Positions 1 to 10,666 of a stretch of DNA of 64,000 nt are shown here, piece after piece. The first letter of the stretch is position 1, and every line of letters starts with the position of its first letter. The notes under the pieces are model-generated. The model was not told the DNA's origin, searched no databases, and saw only the letters and a list, made by a program, of their open reading frames with translations. This DNA is from Coniferiporia sulphurascens. Taxonomy: Eukaryota > Basidiomycota > Agaricomycetes > Hymenochaetales > Hymenochaetaceae. The stretch lies in the NCBI GenBank assembly GCA_002794785.1, contig NBBA01000001.1, positions 1,054,001 through 1,118,000 on the forward strand, read 5' to 3'. The translations under genes were made by a program, and so were the position numbers.

Positions 1-317
1 TTAATCAGACAACCATAATGAACTACTTTGATATTCTTGAAAAGACTCTTTCAGACCACAATATACCCTGGGAGAATGTCTATAATATGGATGAGAAGGG
101 CATTCAAATGGGTGGAGGTCGAAAAAGACAGCGGCAGAAGTTCTTTTTTAGCAAAAACCAGAGGGTACGAACTAAAATGCAGTCAGCAGACCTTCAGTTG
201 GCAACTGTCATAGAATGTGTCTGTGCAGACGGCACCACAGTCGATCCAGGATTCATACTTGAAAGCCAAGCTGGCTATTGTCCAGAATGGTTTGTGTTAG
301 ATTCGCTCCCTGATTAA
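1..317 (+). pseudogene. pogo-type transposase, first coding fragment (truncated by window start and by an insertion)
   Basis: This is an N-terminal/central piece of a DDE transposase (DDE_1, pogo branch of Tc1-mariner) that would cut and paste its own element. The frame is open from the window edge and includes the motif NMDEKGIQMGG, which carries the first catalytic Asp. It stops shortly after PEWFV, where homology breaks off and unrelated sequence starts. The same protein resumes in the same strand near 1731 (ENGWTNN), so the gap is an insertion. The helix-turn-helix DNA-binding part would lie upstream of the window. The CDS cannot be functional because later segments hold two in-frame stops and further insertions. 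Assignment to the pogo class rests on the DD35D spacing measured in the next fragment. Confidence 0.85.
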
Positions 318-1730
318 GGGTTAGAAACAAGTGATAACAGATTCACACAATAATACTAGTTAGTTTAGGGTAGGCTTGGTACCCTTCACTCACTAAAGTG
401 TTAGAGCTGATGATGGTGGTAAGAGACAAGAGATGAATTAAACTGCTTTTTACTGCAATTTTACATTGGGCTTTTATACCCTACATGTTGTATGCTATTT
501 ACTATGTTCTGGTAGATACTACAACATACTACTCTCGCTTTATAAGTCATAGGAATATTCTGGTACAATCCTGTACATGCTATTTACTATTCTTAGCTTC
601 CTATGAGTCAGTCATATATTCCGGTACATTCTACAGCCTACTGTGCTATCTTTATCTTATGCCAGAACCTTCCCTGAGTTTCCATCGAGTCATACAGTAC
701 AATACCTAAGTTAACCATTCTTGGATACTACTATACCTATGATGCTTCTCCTTATTTCCTAATTGGTTCTGCTGTGTGATGTGCTATACTTGGCTCTCAT
801 CAATTGCGTCTTCTAATTGATCGCCCTGCTTCCATCAGCTATTCTTAGCCGAATGCTTAGATATAGTTGTGTGGCTCAGTGATTATGCTAGCCTTCTTAA
901 TCTTATCTTGTTGTGGCTTGTTACTTATTACTGTAGACTAATATTGAGTCATTTCCATTGTTTTGTTGAAAGGGGTTCTTTCTGGTGTTCTATCATCTAC
1001 TGGCATAAAGAGCTCCTCAGGCCCTATAGCATTTATATTTGTTATCCTGCTATACCCGGGTGTGACTCTATATGACGGTTCATCATTGAACCATCGTATT
1101 ATGATTTCCTTATCTATTGGTACTAACTCCTGTCTTTGGTTTGGTTCCTTTTGATCTACTGTTGTGTGTCCTTTGGCTATGAAGTTGGCTTTGTATGCGA
1201 ATAGTTGTTCTCGTAGTTGTTTATTGATAGTGTGAACTATTTGGTGTGCCGCTTCTGCATAATTGGTTGATGTAATAACTGCCCTTTGATAACATAATTC
1301 ATTATGTGGCTGATTATAAATCTTGGTTCTTGTGTAAGTGCTGATTACATATCTATTCAATTGGTATGAGAACATAGTTGCTCTATGTTCAATTATTACT
1401 TCTAGCCTTTCTGCCACTTGTTGTTCCCTTGTAGTATGATTGAATGTAATTTGACAGTTGTTGTATCCTGCATTCTGTCCTACTGTTGCACATGCAATGT
1501 TGAATGCTTTCCATGCTACTTGGTCTGCATCTTTACAGCATTGGCATAAGTTCCCGGTATCAATTAGAGTTACAGGTCTTGCCATGTCGATCTTGCTAAT
1601 CCGTCGATCCGGTGATCACGATTTTCATCAATTTACTAACAGTTTGAGGGTCTGGATGAATACAATTATCTGTCAGTATGTTTCACCAAGATTGTTATAC
1701 GGCTGGTAACCTAACTTTCATCTGCATAGT
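318..1730 (-). mobile_element. LTR-retrotransposon remnant inserted in the pogo transposase (minus orientation)
   Basis: The 1.4 kb block separates two contiguous parts of the transposase frame. Read on the minus strand it has a 215-codon open frame (1585-938) and downstream an LTR-like stretch with a promoter-like TATAAAAG (about 471-478, minus). The sequence near 318 would be its 3' end (minus strand ...TTAATCA). No 5' LTR, reverse transcriptase or integrase is visible, so this is a partial copy. I could not fix the target-site duplication: the flanking transposase codons have diverged on the two sides. The LTR-retrotransposon reading is an inference from the layout, not from a diagnostic pol domain. 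Confidence 0.5.
938..1585 (-). CDS. gag-like ORF of the inserted retroelement (hypothetical, 215 aa)
   Basis: The open frame runs from an ATG at 1585 to a stop at 938. The protein is hydrophilic, has a Cys pair near the start (CQCC) and a Gln/Glu/Arg-rich middle, as in many gag-type nucleocapsid precursors. No zinc knuckle, protease or RT motif is present. It sits inside the insertion that splits the pogo transposase and reads opposite to it. I do not recognise a named family; gag-like is an inference from position and composition. It may simply be a surviving fragment of a longer polyprotein. Confidence 0.4.
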   Translation of the reverse strand: MARPVTLIDTGNLCQCCKDADQVAWKAFNIACATVGQNAGYNNCQITFNHTTREQQVAERLEVIIEHRATMFSYQLNRYVISTYTRTKIYNQPHNELCYQRAVITSTNYAEAAHQIVHTINKQLREQLFAYKANFIAKGHTTVDQKEPNQRQELVPIDKEIIIRWFNDEPSYRVTPGYSRITNINAIGPEELFMPVDDRTPERTPFNKTMEMTQY

Positions 1731-3051
1731 GTCTCCATCATGGAAAATGGCTGGACCAACAATTTTGTCTGCACAGAATGGTTCGAAAAAATATTCATAC
1801 CATTCATCAGGGCCAATTGTAATGTGCCCAGTAAGCCTAGTCTTCTGCTTCTGGATGGGCATGGTTCGCACTTGACAGACTGAATGCGCAAGCTTGCAAT
1901 ATCCAATGAAGTTCATTTAGTTTGCTTACCACCGCATACTACACACTGACTCCAACCTCTTGATGTCAGTGTTTTCACACATGTACAGTGGGCCTGGGAG
2001 GACCAAAGTGATGACATTGTAGACAAGACCAGACAGAGCATCCAGCCAAAAGAAGTGATTCGAGAATACTTCAAGCTTCGCAATGGAGCTATTACTCCCA
2101 GCAGAGTTGTCTCCACTTGGAAAAGGGCAGGACTCAACCCTATCAACAGGACTGTCTTCACCGATGGAGATTTCTCCCCAAGCCAGGATACATCTACACT
2201 TGGCCACATACCAGATTCATTTCCAGTCAGGCTTTTCCCAGATGGAATTAGGAACCCCACAGAATCCATGGATGCCACGGAATTGACACAGGACACACCA
2301 GTATCTGAGTCCAAGTCTGACAAGCTCAAGTCCAAGTCTGAGCCCGAGCCTGAGTCTGAGTCCGAGTCTGAGTCTGAGTCTGAGTTTGAGTCTGAGTCCG
2401 AGTCAGAGGAAAGTGGCAACAGTGAGCTTGACAATGGTGATGGGCAAGCAAGCATGGAGTCTATTGATTTGGGGTCCAACTCCAAATTTGGCATGGTTGA
2501 CGTTCCCAAACCTGGCCCAGGGATGTCCGAGTCCATCGCACAGTGCAGCGCGGCCTCTCTCCCTCCCCCAATAGCTCTTTGCACCACCACAGAAAATTCA
2601 GATTTTGGCTTTGCTCAACCTCCCTCCCAGGTGACAATTCTTTCATCTGGTGGCACCACAGTGATGGCTTCACAAAAGCAAAAGTTCAGCTCAATGACTG
2701 ACGCTGAAGATGAAATTCAACGGCTAGCCACTGCACTAAGACAAGAACAAGTTTGGGCAGATCGTGCCGAAGCACACTGCATCCTGGCTTTGCGTGAGAC
2801 TGAGAAGCTCAAGTACAGACTCAACGCAAAGACCAACAAGCATGAGCGAAGGTTTTGTTCCACTGCAGTATGTCTAACTTCAAAAGAAGGACTACAGGAA
2901 TGGACAGAGGAAAAGCAGAGGAGAATAGAGAAGGAGGAAAAGGAAAAGGCTGCAAAAGAAAAGCATGAAGCAGCAGCTAAGGAACATGAAGGAGCTTGTA
3001 TCGCTGCTGCACATTCTGGTGTGTTCTTGGGATCACTGTGCTTGAAAAACA
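1731..3051 (+). pseudogene. pogo-type transposase, middle fragment with two nonsense codons
   Basis: The frame from ENGWTNN onward carries the second and third catalytic Asp: LLLDGHGSH and, 35 residues later, LQPLD, giving the DD35D spacing of pogo elements. Two stop codons interrupt this part, TGA at 1881-1883 and TGA at 1947-1949. Each stands where relatives usually have Arg, so both look like CGA to TGA changes. The C-terminal half continues through EVIREYFKLRNGAITPS, an acidic Ser-Glu repeat (about 2310-2410), and a Lys/Glu-rich coiled-coil-like stretch. At 3052 the true coding ends and inserted repeat DNA begins, although a reading frame happens to run on to 3182. The ancestral protein continues at 10672. 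Confidence 0.85.
2328..2412 (+). repeat. Ser-Glu codon repeat (GAGTCT/GAGTCC)n
   Basis: An imperfect hexamer repeat encodes a run of alternating Glu and Ser inside the transposase C-terminal region. It is a low-complexity acidic linker; the minus strand shows a matching Ser-Asp frame that I treat as a shadow. Confidence 0.7.
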
Positions 3052-3055
3052 CAGG

Positions 3056-3108
3056 CACCTCAGCAGAATGGATCAATCCAATACCATCAGTGACAGGGGA
3101 TCTGATCA
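3056..3108. repeat. terminal inverted repeat, left copy (53 bp)
   Basis: It begins CACCTCAGCAG and ends GATCTGATCA. The reverse complement of 10614-10666 matches it with five substitutions and no gap. Confidence 0.8.
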
Positions 3109-3374
3109 CAAAGTTGACAAGTACTAAATTGCCTAATTTGGGAATTAGGAAAAAATGGCAAAGTGCGGAATTGAACCTCTGACCATGCAATACAATCAAC
3201 TAACCTCCTTAACCATTAGACCAAATTTCCAGTTGAAGGTCTCCCTACTTCGTAAGATATATAGGCTCTCTATGAAGAACAAAGACTATAGTTTCTAGCC
3301 TCCCCATTACAAGTTTGCAGTCCTTATTAGTCCAGAAAATACCCTATATTTTCCAATTTGTAATGGCCATTAGG

Positions 3375-3384
3375 TCCTTTACTT

Positions 3385-3387
<3 letters not shown>
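3375..3387. repeat. target-site duplication of LINE-A copy 1 (3' side)
   Basis: TCCTTTACTTAAT here is repeated exactly at 10084-10096, flanking the LINE. The terminal T merges with the element's poly(T), so the edge is uncertain by a base or more. Confidence 0.85.
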
Positions 3388-3425
<38 letters not shown>

Positions 3426-3581
3426 CTGCATTTGTATACCGCTACATTACAAAGTAAAAGACACGGATGTGAGACTCTATGAAGTATTGTATCAGAGGAG
3501 ATTAACAAGGTATAAAGATTCTGGTTTTAAGGCAACGAAAAGGTAGGAGGTTTTTGTTTCGGAATTTCGGTAAAAGCGGTA

Positions 3582-6500
3582 TCATGGTGGAAAGAATCTA
3601 GAATTGGGAATTGGGTCGTGTACTGTAAAAGATTTGGTGAAAGCATTCGACGAGTTGAAAAAGGATGCGAGTTTTTGTAGATATGATTCTTTTGTGAATA
3701 AAATGTGGTCCGGAGGTGGTATGACATTCCCGAAGGCCTGGATGCGAGCGGATTTAAGAAGAGGGCATCGTCGGATAAGATGGTCTCTTGTTTGGATAAG
3801 TTCCCCGCATGGGCAAGAAATGGCTTCGGTTGGTACGAAACGCCTGTAGTAGTCGCCAAAGTGGCCGTGTCCAGTAATTGCATGGAAGATGCGCGAAGAT
3901 ATGTCTCGTGGGTAGTAAAATTTTTTCCAAAATTGTGGTAGTTTTGCGGAGGGTATTCCGGTTATAGTATTGAATGACGCGGACTCCGAAATGTTTTTTG
4001 TGTTTTGGATTATGTGAGACCATGATGTGATTGCGCGAAGGTTAATGTCTTCCTTTTCCCCGGCGTATGTTTTTAGGAGAAATGGACGGCCAATTGGTGA
4101 GAAGTGAGTGAGTTTGTCGGCGATGACGTTTCCGGGAATATCGAGGTGACCTGGGGACCAATGAAGGTGAATGTGATGTTTTGTGTTAGAGGTGAAGGAG
4201 TCCGAAAAAGTGCGGAAAATTTTAGAAGAGCATTGGGCTGCGTGAGGTGATAAGTCAATGATAGCGGGAATGCAGGAAGACGAGTCAGAAAAGAAATGAA
4301 TGTTAAATATGTGAACAGATGAGAGGATATGACGTTGACGAAAGAGAGTGATGCGTTCGGTACATTTGGCTAGGGCATACATTTCAGCGTCAAATGATGA
4401 GCCGGAGGGTGAACAGTAAAAATGGCCGAGGTCTACAACGAGTCCTTTATGATAGATGACGAAGGAAGAGATGGTGACGGATTTATTGTTTTTGTAGTTT
4501 TTTGAGCCGTCTGTATAAATGATTAAATTGTGAATGTTTTTTGATAAAGAGTTGTGTAAAAGAATAATTTTGTTTTTTTGAAAATTTTTTCGATCAAAGG
4601 AAGATGTTCCGAATTCGAGGTGATAAGATAAAGCTTTGTAATGATATTGATTTGAATTAGACGGAAGGTGTTGTGAAGGATGGGCGAGATACGGATTAAT
4701 GTGTTCGGTACGTGGATCGGCGATGAAAGCAAGACGGTGAAGTTGAGTTTTTGGTTTATTTGAAGTGGAATGATGACGAGATGTTATGGGCGGTTTTGAA
4801 GTTGGGAGGCGTGGCCATGACAATGGAAGACGGTTTAATAGTTGGGAGTTGAGTGGAAGTCTGTTAAGGCGTAGTGCTGTGGATTGATTGTGTTTATGGA
4901 GAAGGACTGGGATAGGTAAAATGTGTGCGATACGATGAAGGGCGTGAGACGGTGTAGTTCGGAAAGTGCCGGTAAGGAGTCGTAGACTTTGATTTTGTGT
5001 GACGGCCATTTTGTTTAGTTTAGGTTTTTGTCGAATGCCGGTAAACCAAAGTTGGAAGCCGTAAGTGAGGACGGGGAGAACGTTGGCAAAGTGAAGTGTG
5101 CGGAAGTTTGCGAATGATAGACCGCGGATGGTATTGCCTAGTATGCGAAGAGCCATGGTGGTTGAGCGCGCTCTCATGCACATGCGGTGTACGTGGTCGT
5201 TGAAGTTGAGTCTTTGGTCAAGGTAAAAGCCCAGCCATCGAGTGACCGGCGACGGAGTAATGGTAACTGGTGGGGAGTGAATATTATGAAGAACAATAGA
5301 AGGAAAGGAAGTTGGTGAAAAACCGCGTCGTATAAAATGAATGAGGTCAGATTTTAAATGATCGATAGAGAGTTGAATATTGTTAAGTTTGTTGGAAATG
5401 ATGTTATAAGCGTTTTTAAGGAGGCGAATGTTTTCTTGGTAAGAGTCAGAGTATACTAAAAGGAGTTGGTCGTCGACGTATGCTTTGAGACAAGTATCCG
5501 ATGAAGAATTGAATAAGTTGAGAATAAAACCGGTGTAAATGGTTGATAGAATAGGGGATATAGGCGATCCTTGTGGAATGCCGACGTTATGTATAGGTTT
5601 TTGTTCAGAAGTAAAATTGTCAATTTTAAAAGATATGAGACGGTCAGAAAGGAATGCTTGCGTCCAGAGTATGATTTTTTGATCGAAACCTAAGAGGTGT
5701 AAGGAGTGTAAAAGGCGCGAGTGATTGACGTTGTCGAAGTATCCTTTAATGTCGATGGCAAGGGCGGATACGCATAGTTTCTTTTTGTGTGCAATTTGGA
5801 TATCGTGGACAAGGGAAAGTCCCGCATCGATGGTGCAAGAGTTGGATCGGCCCCCGAATTGAGTAGTGGGAACGAGATTGAATCGACCGACGTCCCATGT
5901 GAGGCGTTTCGCAATGATTTTTTCCAGAATTTTTCCTATGCATTCGAGGAGAGCGATGGGTCGGTAAGATCGTGGGTTACTAGAGTCGGTTTTGTTAGGT
6001 TTGGGTATTAGAATAATATTAGCGTTTTTCCACGGGTGGATGTGACGAGAGAAACATTCGTTAAAAAGATTAAATAAAATTGTCGGATGTGCGGAATTGA
6101 TCCATTTGATGTAGGCGTATGAAATGTTTGAAATCCCTGGAGCCGAGTTATTATGGGTGAGATTGAGACAAGTGTCGATTTCATTTTGAGTGATGCGTGG
6201 TGATGATCGTGTGGGTTTTTTTAGGCGGGTCGTAAGGAAGTTCCGCAACATTTGGTTGTCGATTAGTTGCGAAGAATGATTGGTGGAAAACGTCCGCTTG
6301 ATTTTCTGGCGTGTGCGCAATTTGGTCTTGAAAAAGAATAGGTGGCATTCGGGTTTTTCGTTTTCCGGAAGACCATTTGGCGTATCGGTAAATATCGTAT
6401 GAAGATGCTCCTTCGAGGATGGAGGTGGCCCATGATTGTTTTGCTTTTTTAAAGATGATCCGGGCTTCTTTGTGAAGGTGTTCTTTTTCGAAGTTTTCGG

Positions 6501-7530
6501 AGCAGTCCCTAAAGGCTCGTATCGCTTGGGCGCATTCGTCATTCCACCAATAAGAGTATGAAAAATTCGATGATGATGTCTGTGGCATGACTTCGGAAGT
6601 TGTTAGTAGTATTTTTTCCGAAAGTTTGTTAGCAAAATCATAAACGGAATCATCATCTGAAAAGATAGGGAGCGGTTGGTCGTCTAAGTGAAAGCTGAAT
6701 TTTTCGATCCATTCTTTTTTGTGTTCTGGGTCATACTTGTAGGTTGTGGGTGCGTCGTCAGGTTGGAAGTCAGGGTTATTTGGGAGATAAGCGAGAGTAA
6801 TAGGAATATGGTCAGATGAGTAAGCTGGTATGTCGACGCATGTCCAATCGTAGAAAAAATCGGAAAGAATTGCTGTGAAGTTAATAAGCGTTAGGTCAAT
6901 AATGGAATCGGCTTGTTGATGTTGTCCTTTTCGCGTAGGGAATTCGGTGTCGTTAAGAATAAAGAGAGATTGGTCTTGGGTCCATGATAAGAATGATTCC
7001 GCATCAGCTGTCGTACGACGAGGGTTTCTATTGGGTAATTCCCACTCTGAGTGATGGAGGTTGAAGTCGCCCATGATGCATATTGGTATGTCATAGTCGA
7101 GTTCGGTGTCGGTCAAGATACGAATATTTTCACCTAGAACGCTGGATCCGTAGTTATAGCAGTTGGTTAGGCGGAATGTTTTGTTTAGATAAGTGACGTC
7201 GATGGTCATAAAGTCTTTGTGATTGATAATGTCTTGACGCGAAATGGCTGATAGATGAGGGAATGATTTTCTGACGTAAGTAATCATGTGAGGTTTAATC
7301 AGGGAATTAGTATCATAAGAAGGAATGAAATAATCCCAGGCTGGGTGTTTTATTGGGAGGAAAATAGGTGTCCCTTCTGGGTCGGAGTCGGAGCGGTTTA
7401 GGCCGGAAAAAACTATACATGGTTCTTGAAGTACGAGAATATGAAGTTTTGGGTTATTTAGGAGACGGGTTGTACGTGGGCCGCTTTTTGCTACGTTGAG
7501 CTGGAGTATTCGTAGGGCCGTATGATTCAT
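3582..7530 (-). pseudogene. LINE-A copy 1 ORF2: endonuclease / reverse transcriptase / RNase H (one frameshift)
   Basis: The start is the ATG at 7530, which overlaps the ORF1 stop as ATGA. An N-terminal EEP (APE-like) nuclease shows LQLNVAKSG, LQEPC, GDFNLHHSEW, IIDLT and SSDHIPI. Reverse transcriptase motifs follow: SYRPIALL, ALAIDIKGYFDNV, GIPQGSPISPIL and the catalytic AYVDDQLLL. RNase H follows with IYTDGSKN, AEMYALAKC and WSPGHLDIPGNVIADKL. A Cys/His cluster near the C-terminus (CPCG...H...C) resembles the zinc motif at the end of many LINE ORF2s. The frame shifts near 6216, where this copy has one extra base in a T-rich run compared with copy 2 (about 35420). The downstream part is otherwise open to the stop at 3582. 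Confidence 0.92.
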
Positions 7531-9887
7531 AGAGTATTGTTGTTAACTGAAGTGTGCGGGTCGACGTGCATTGAGGGTGAGGAGGGGCGAGTAGCTGTCG
7601 GTATGGAAATAAGGTTGCGTCTTGACGGGTGTACGTTAATGAGGTTGGGGTTGTTGGAAGTCGGAGACGGTGGCGAGGACATTGTCATACGAACTGGGGC
7701 TGGAAAACGGTTGTAGTACATGGCCCGTTGAGGGCAGTCGATAGAGTCAGCAGGATGAGCGCCTGAACAATTAACACAAAAGAAATGGTCACATGGTTGG
7801 TTGTCCTGATAACGAGCGCTGGAGCAGCCTGGCACATTTCGCGATGTTGGGATGTGAGATGTCGTTTTGACGCGCAGTATCGGCATCCTAGCGGTTGAGT
7901 GCATTGAATTGTGAGGTGTCCGAATTTCCAGCATTTGGTGCATTGGGAGAATCTTGGTTTTGCTTTCCATTCGACGGGGACTGTGGATTGACCGAAAATA
8001 AAGAATACCGAAGATGTAACCTTGCGTAATAAGTCGCCGTTGGGGTCTTCGAAGGCGAAGGAGATGGACGATCTGGGTTTCGTAATGAATTCCGGGTTGC
8101 GTGCCCATCGGGGTGGTTGGGTAATCTTAAGGGATCGAAAGAGGTCGTTGAGAAGAAGAGAGCGTAAGATTTCGAGCTCTGTGAAAATCGGTAGGTTGGG
8201 GCCATTCGAGGTGATAATGTTGCTAATGATAACTTTTGACCATTTGGTGTCGCGGGTGATGGTAAGAGGGTGGTTGGGTCGGAGTTCAAACGCTTCTTTA
8301 AGGACAGGGATAATGGTGTTAATAGAATTAATAGAAATATTGCTCGGGAAAGAAAAAAATGCAATTTCCAGCCATGTTCCAGTCAGCGCCAATGATGCGA
8401 ATGTGTCGGGCGGTGGGTATGCGGTCGAGTTTCATTTGGATGCGGTCGATAAGAGTTTTGGAGTTAGGCCTGATTGATAATGGAATGTTTTGACCTTGAA
8501 AGCGAGCAACGTAACGAGTAAGAGTGGAGATTGACGCTGGTGCCGATGGTAGGAGTTTGGGTTGAGTTGACGGCATGTTGAGTCCTAGATGGTCTTTATA
8601 TGTCAATGTACTTATGGGTTGGTTAGCAATTGGATTCCTAGTAAGAACCAGAGAAGGAGTGCGTTGTCTAGGTCCAATTGGTCGGATTCGAGGGGTAGTT
8701 TCGATATTGATGATTGGTTGAATAAATCCGTGACTGACGTTATTGGGTTCATGAGTATTGTCAGAAAAGGAGACGTGTCTGGTATCAGTATTCTGTTGAA
8801 TAGGTTTTTCGATGGAGGCGACGGTTTCTTCGAGTTGAACGAGACGAGATATGAGGCGAGATTCGAGGTCCTGTGCATGTTTTTTGGCTTGTTCTTGGAG
8901 CGTTGTCTGAAGTGTGTTGATCAAAGAAGAAATCGCCGTGAAGTCTGGTTCCGAGTGTTTGTTGGCAGAAGTGTTTTCGTCATTTTCATAATTGTCGTAA
9001 GCGTTGTCATAAATAGAATCAGGAAATAGAATTGGGTTTTTGACTTTGAAGTCGAATTGGCCGGCGTCGTCAATGGTGATCTTCTTGTATGTTATGGGCG
9101 TTTTGGGGTCTGCTGGGTGAATAACCGTTACTTTGGTGTTGGATGGAACAAAGTGAAGGTGGAAGAGCTGAATAGCGTTGGCTAACGAGTTCATGGAATG
9201 ATCGGTGAGATGTTGGTTGTATTTGGACGGCCATGTTTTTGCGATAAGATTGAGAATTTGTTCGATAGATAGAGTCCATTCATCAAAGGATCCCGGAGCT
9301 AAAATGTTTTCGATGGCGTTTCGAGTTTCTGAGATGATTATTTGATCCTCAATGTTTGACTCATCAGGTGTCGGTGTGAATCGAAGGTGTCTCTGTTGGT
9401 GTGTGTGACTTTCGGAAGATGAAGAAGATTGCTGTGATTGGATGGAAGTTTGATGTGACAAAATAGGGGCTGGGGCGTGTATTGTTGTTGGCAGAGTCGT
9501 GTTTGTTGGGGAGGCAGCTTGTATGAGTGATTGAGAGTCCAGAGGAAAAACGACGTCCATGGGAGTGGCCACCGGGGGGGCGAGAGTAATATCGGAGTAA
9601 TTGGCATAAGTAGAAGAAAAGTCTTGAAAATGGGCGTTGAAAGACGGGTCCTGAGAGGTTGGCATAGATAGGACGGAGGGAGTTTGAGACGACGGTAATA
9701 TTTGCTGATAACCTGTTATATCGATGTTTTTGTCGCTTTCTTGATTTTCTTTAGGTGGAGACGGAAGAGGACGAGGTGGTGAGTGGGATGCCGGAATGTT
9801 GGGGGACTGGGAATTATAGTGATGCATTTCTTCGGGGGTGTTGGTGTATGTCTGACTGCTGAAAGATGGGTTTGGTGAGTTCGCCAT
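7527..9887 (-). pseudogene. LINE-A copy 1 ORF1: gag-like RNA-binding protein with zinc knuckles (two frameshifts)
   Basis: The start chosen is ATG 9887 (MANSPNPSF), matching the intact copy 2. A Pro/Ser/Gln-rich N-terminal half precedes a conserved middle domain and three CCHC-type knuckles, the first being CTKCWKFGHLTIQC. Compared with copy 2 there is one extra A in an A-run near 8352 and one missing base near 7830, so the protein is split over three frames. Its role would be to coat the element RNA for transport and target-primed reverse transcription. The stop codon overlaps the ORF2 start (ATGA). Confidence 0.9.
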
Positions 9888-10083
9888 GGGGGGAAAGAAG
9901 AATAAAGGGGGTAGGGGAAATGGAGGAAAGGGAAGTGGAAATGGTAAAGTTGAGTGTAAAACAGCTTGACGGATGTCTACTGTGAGGGGGGAACAGGTGT
10001 GGGTGGTTAACCCAGAGAGTTTAGGGGCGGCGAATGTGGCTGTGCTTAGGGTGAGATGATGGTGGTCAGAGGTCAAGGGGTTG

Positions 10084-10096
10084 TCCTTTACTTAAT
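10084..10096. repeat. target-site duplication of LINE-A copy 1 (5' side)
   Basis: TCCTTTACTTAAT, identical to 3375-3387. Confidence 0.85.
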
Positions 10097-10126
10097 GTGA
10101 TTACTGTAGAGATTCACTTAAAAGAT

Positions 10127-10424
10127 TGTTGTATTTCGAGCCGATCTCAGTCAATACTACACCAAATCGAATAAAATAAAGTTGTGTACATGAAGGTCAC
10201 TATTAGCTACAAACAGAAAAAGCAACGAGCCGCTTTGGTGAAGAATTGAGCAGTCTAGGTCACAGATACTATAGGTGAGTAATATTTGTGACCTAGATCA
10301 CTCCATTCTTCACCGAAGCGGCTCGTTATTTTTTCGTTTTGTAGCTAATAGCGACCCGCATGTACACAAACTTATTTCATTCGATTTGGTGTAGTATTGA
10401 TTGAGATCGGCTCGAAATACAACA
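10127..10424. mobile_element. foldback MITE (298 bp, almost entirely inverted repeat)
   Basis: The left arm starts TGTTGTATTTCGAGCCGATC and the right arm is its reverse complement, ending at 10424. Arms of about 140 bp pair with scattered mismatches and small gaps. The centre, near 10275, includes CTAGGTCACA and TGTGACCTAG. There is no coding capacity. I see no convincing target duplication (left flank AAAAGAT, right flank GCATAC), so the superfamily is unassigned. It lies inside the right part of the tRNA-like inverted element. Confidence 0.85.
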
Positions 10425-10613
10425 GCATACATTTGAGCTTATATAAGCATTTTATCGGTATAAGTTGTGCAGTATTGGAAATGCATTCTATGCCTTTGTA
10501 GTGTAATGGTTTAAGTGAAATTGAGTGATTATGTGCAGGCTTGGGGTTCAATTCATGCTCTTGCTGAGTTTTTCGAGTTATTTTAATTATGTAACTAGTA
10601 CCTAATGGCCTTA

Positions 10614-10666
10614 TGATCAGATCCCCTGTCACTGACAGGATTGGATCGATCCAATCTGCTGAGGTG
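10614..10666. repeat. terminal inverted repeat, right copy (53 bp)
   Basis: Reverse complement of 3056-3108 with five substitutions; it ends CTGCTGAGGTG, just before the TTACA that joins the transposase frame. Confidence 0.8.

Larger units (their letters stand above)
3052..3387. mobile_element. left part of a small inverted-repeat element with tRNA-like boxes
   Basis: The sequence interrupts the transposase between its codons for ...LKN and KAELEN; the right part (10097-10671) abuts the resumed frame. Flanks carry AAAAACA on both sides (3045-3051 and 10672-10678), a likely target duplication. The outer 53 bp (3056-3108) are an inverted repeat of 10614-10666 (48 of 53 bases match by eye). Inside it, on the minus strand, lie a Pol III A box TGGTCTAATGG (3223-3213) and B box GGTTCAATTCC (3177-3167). 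Removing LINE-A copy 1 with one target repeat and the MITE leaves an element of about 0.6 kb. It could be a SINE inverted dimer or a MITE with tRNA-derived ends. Confidence 0.65.
3388..10083 (-). mobile_element. LINE-A copy 1, full-length non-LTR retrotransposon (degenerate)
   Basis: This 6.7 kb element lies on the minus strand. It has a poly(A) tail (plus-strand T run about 3387-3420), ORF2 with endonuclease, reverse transcriptase and RNase H, ORF1 with zinc knuckles, and a 5' end CAACCCCTTGACC at 10083. A 13-bp target duplication flanks it. The same element, over its whole length, occurs at 32592-39275. EEP endonuclease plus RNase H and a CCHC ORF1 fit the Tad1/I-like LINEs common in fungi. 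ORF1 has two frameshifts and ORF2 one, so this copy is dead. It sits inside the small inverted-repeat element that sits inside the pogo transposase. Confidence 0.93.

Noticed and set aside
1913..2590. Minus-strand 225-codon Ser/Asp-rich frame
   Set aside because: It is the antisense of the GAGTCT repeat and the transposase reading; no start context or homology pattern.
3052..3182. C-terminal extension of the transposase frame to 3182
   Set aside because: The frame is open by chance through the inserted repeat; the true C-terminus resumes at 10672.
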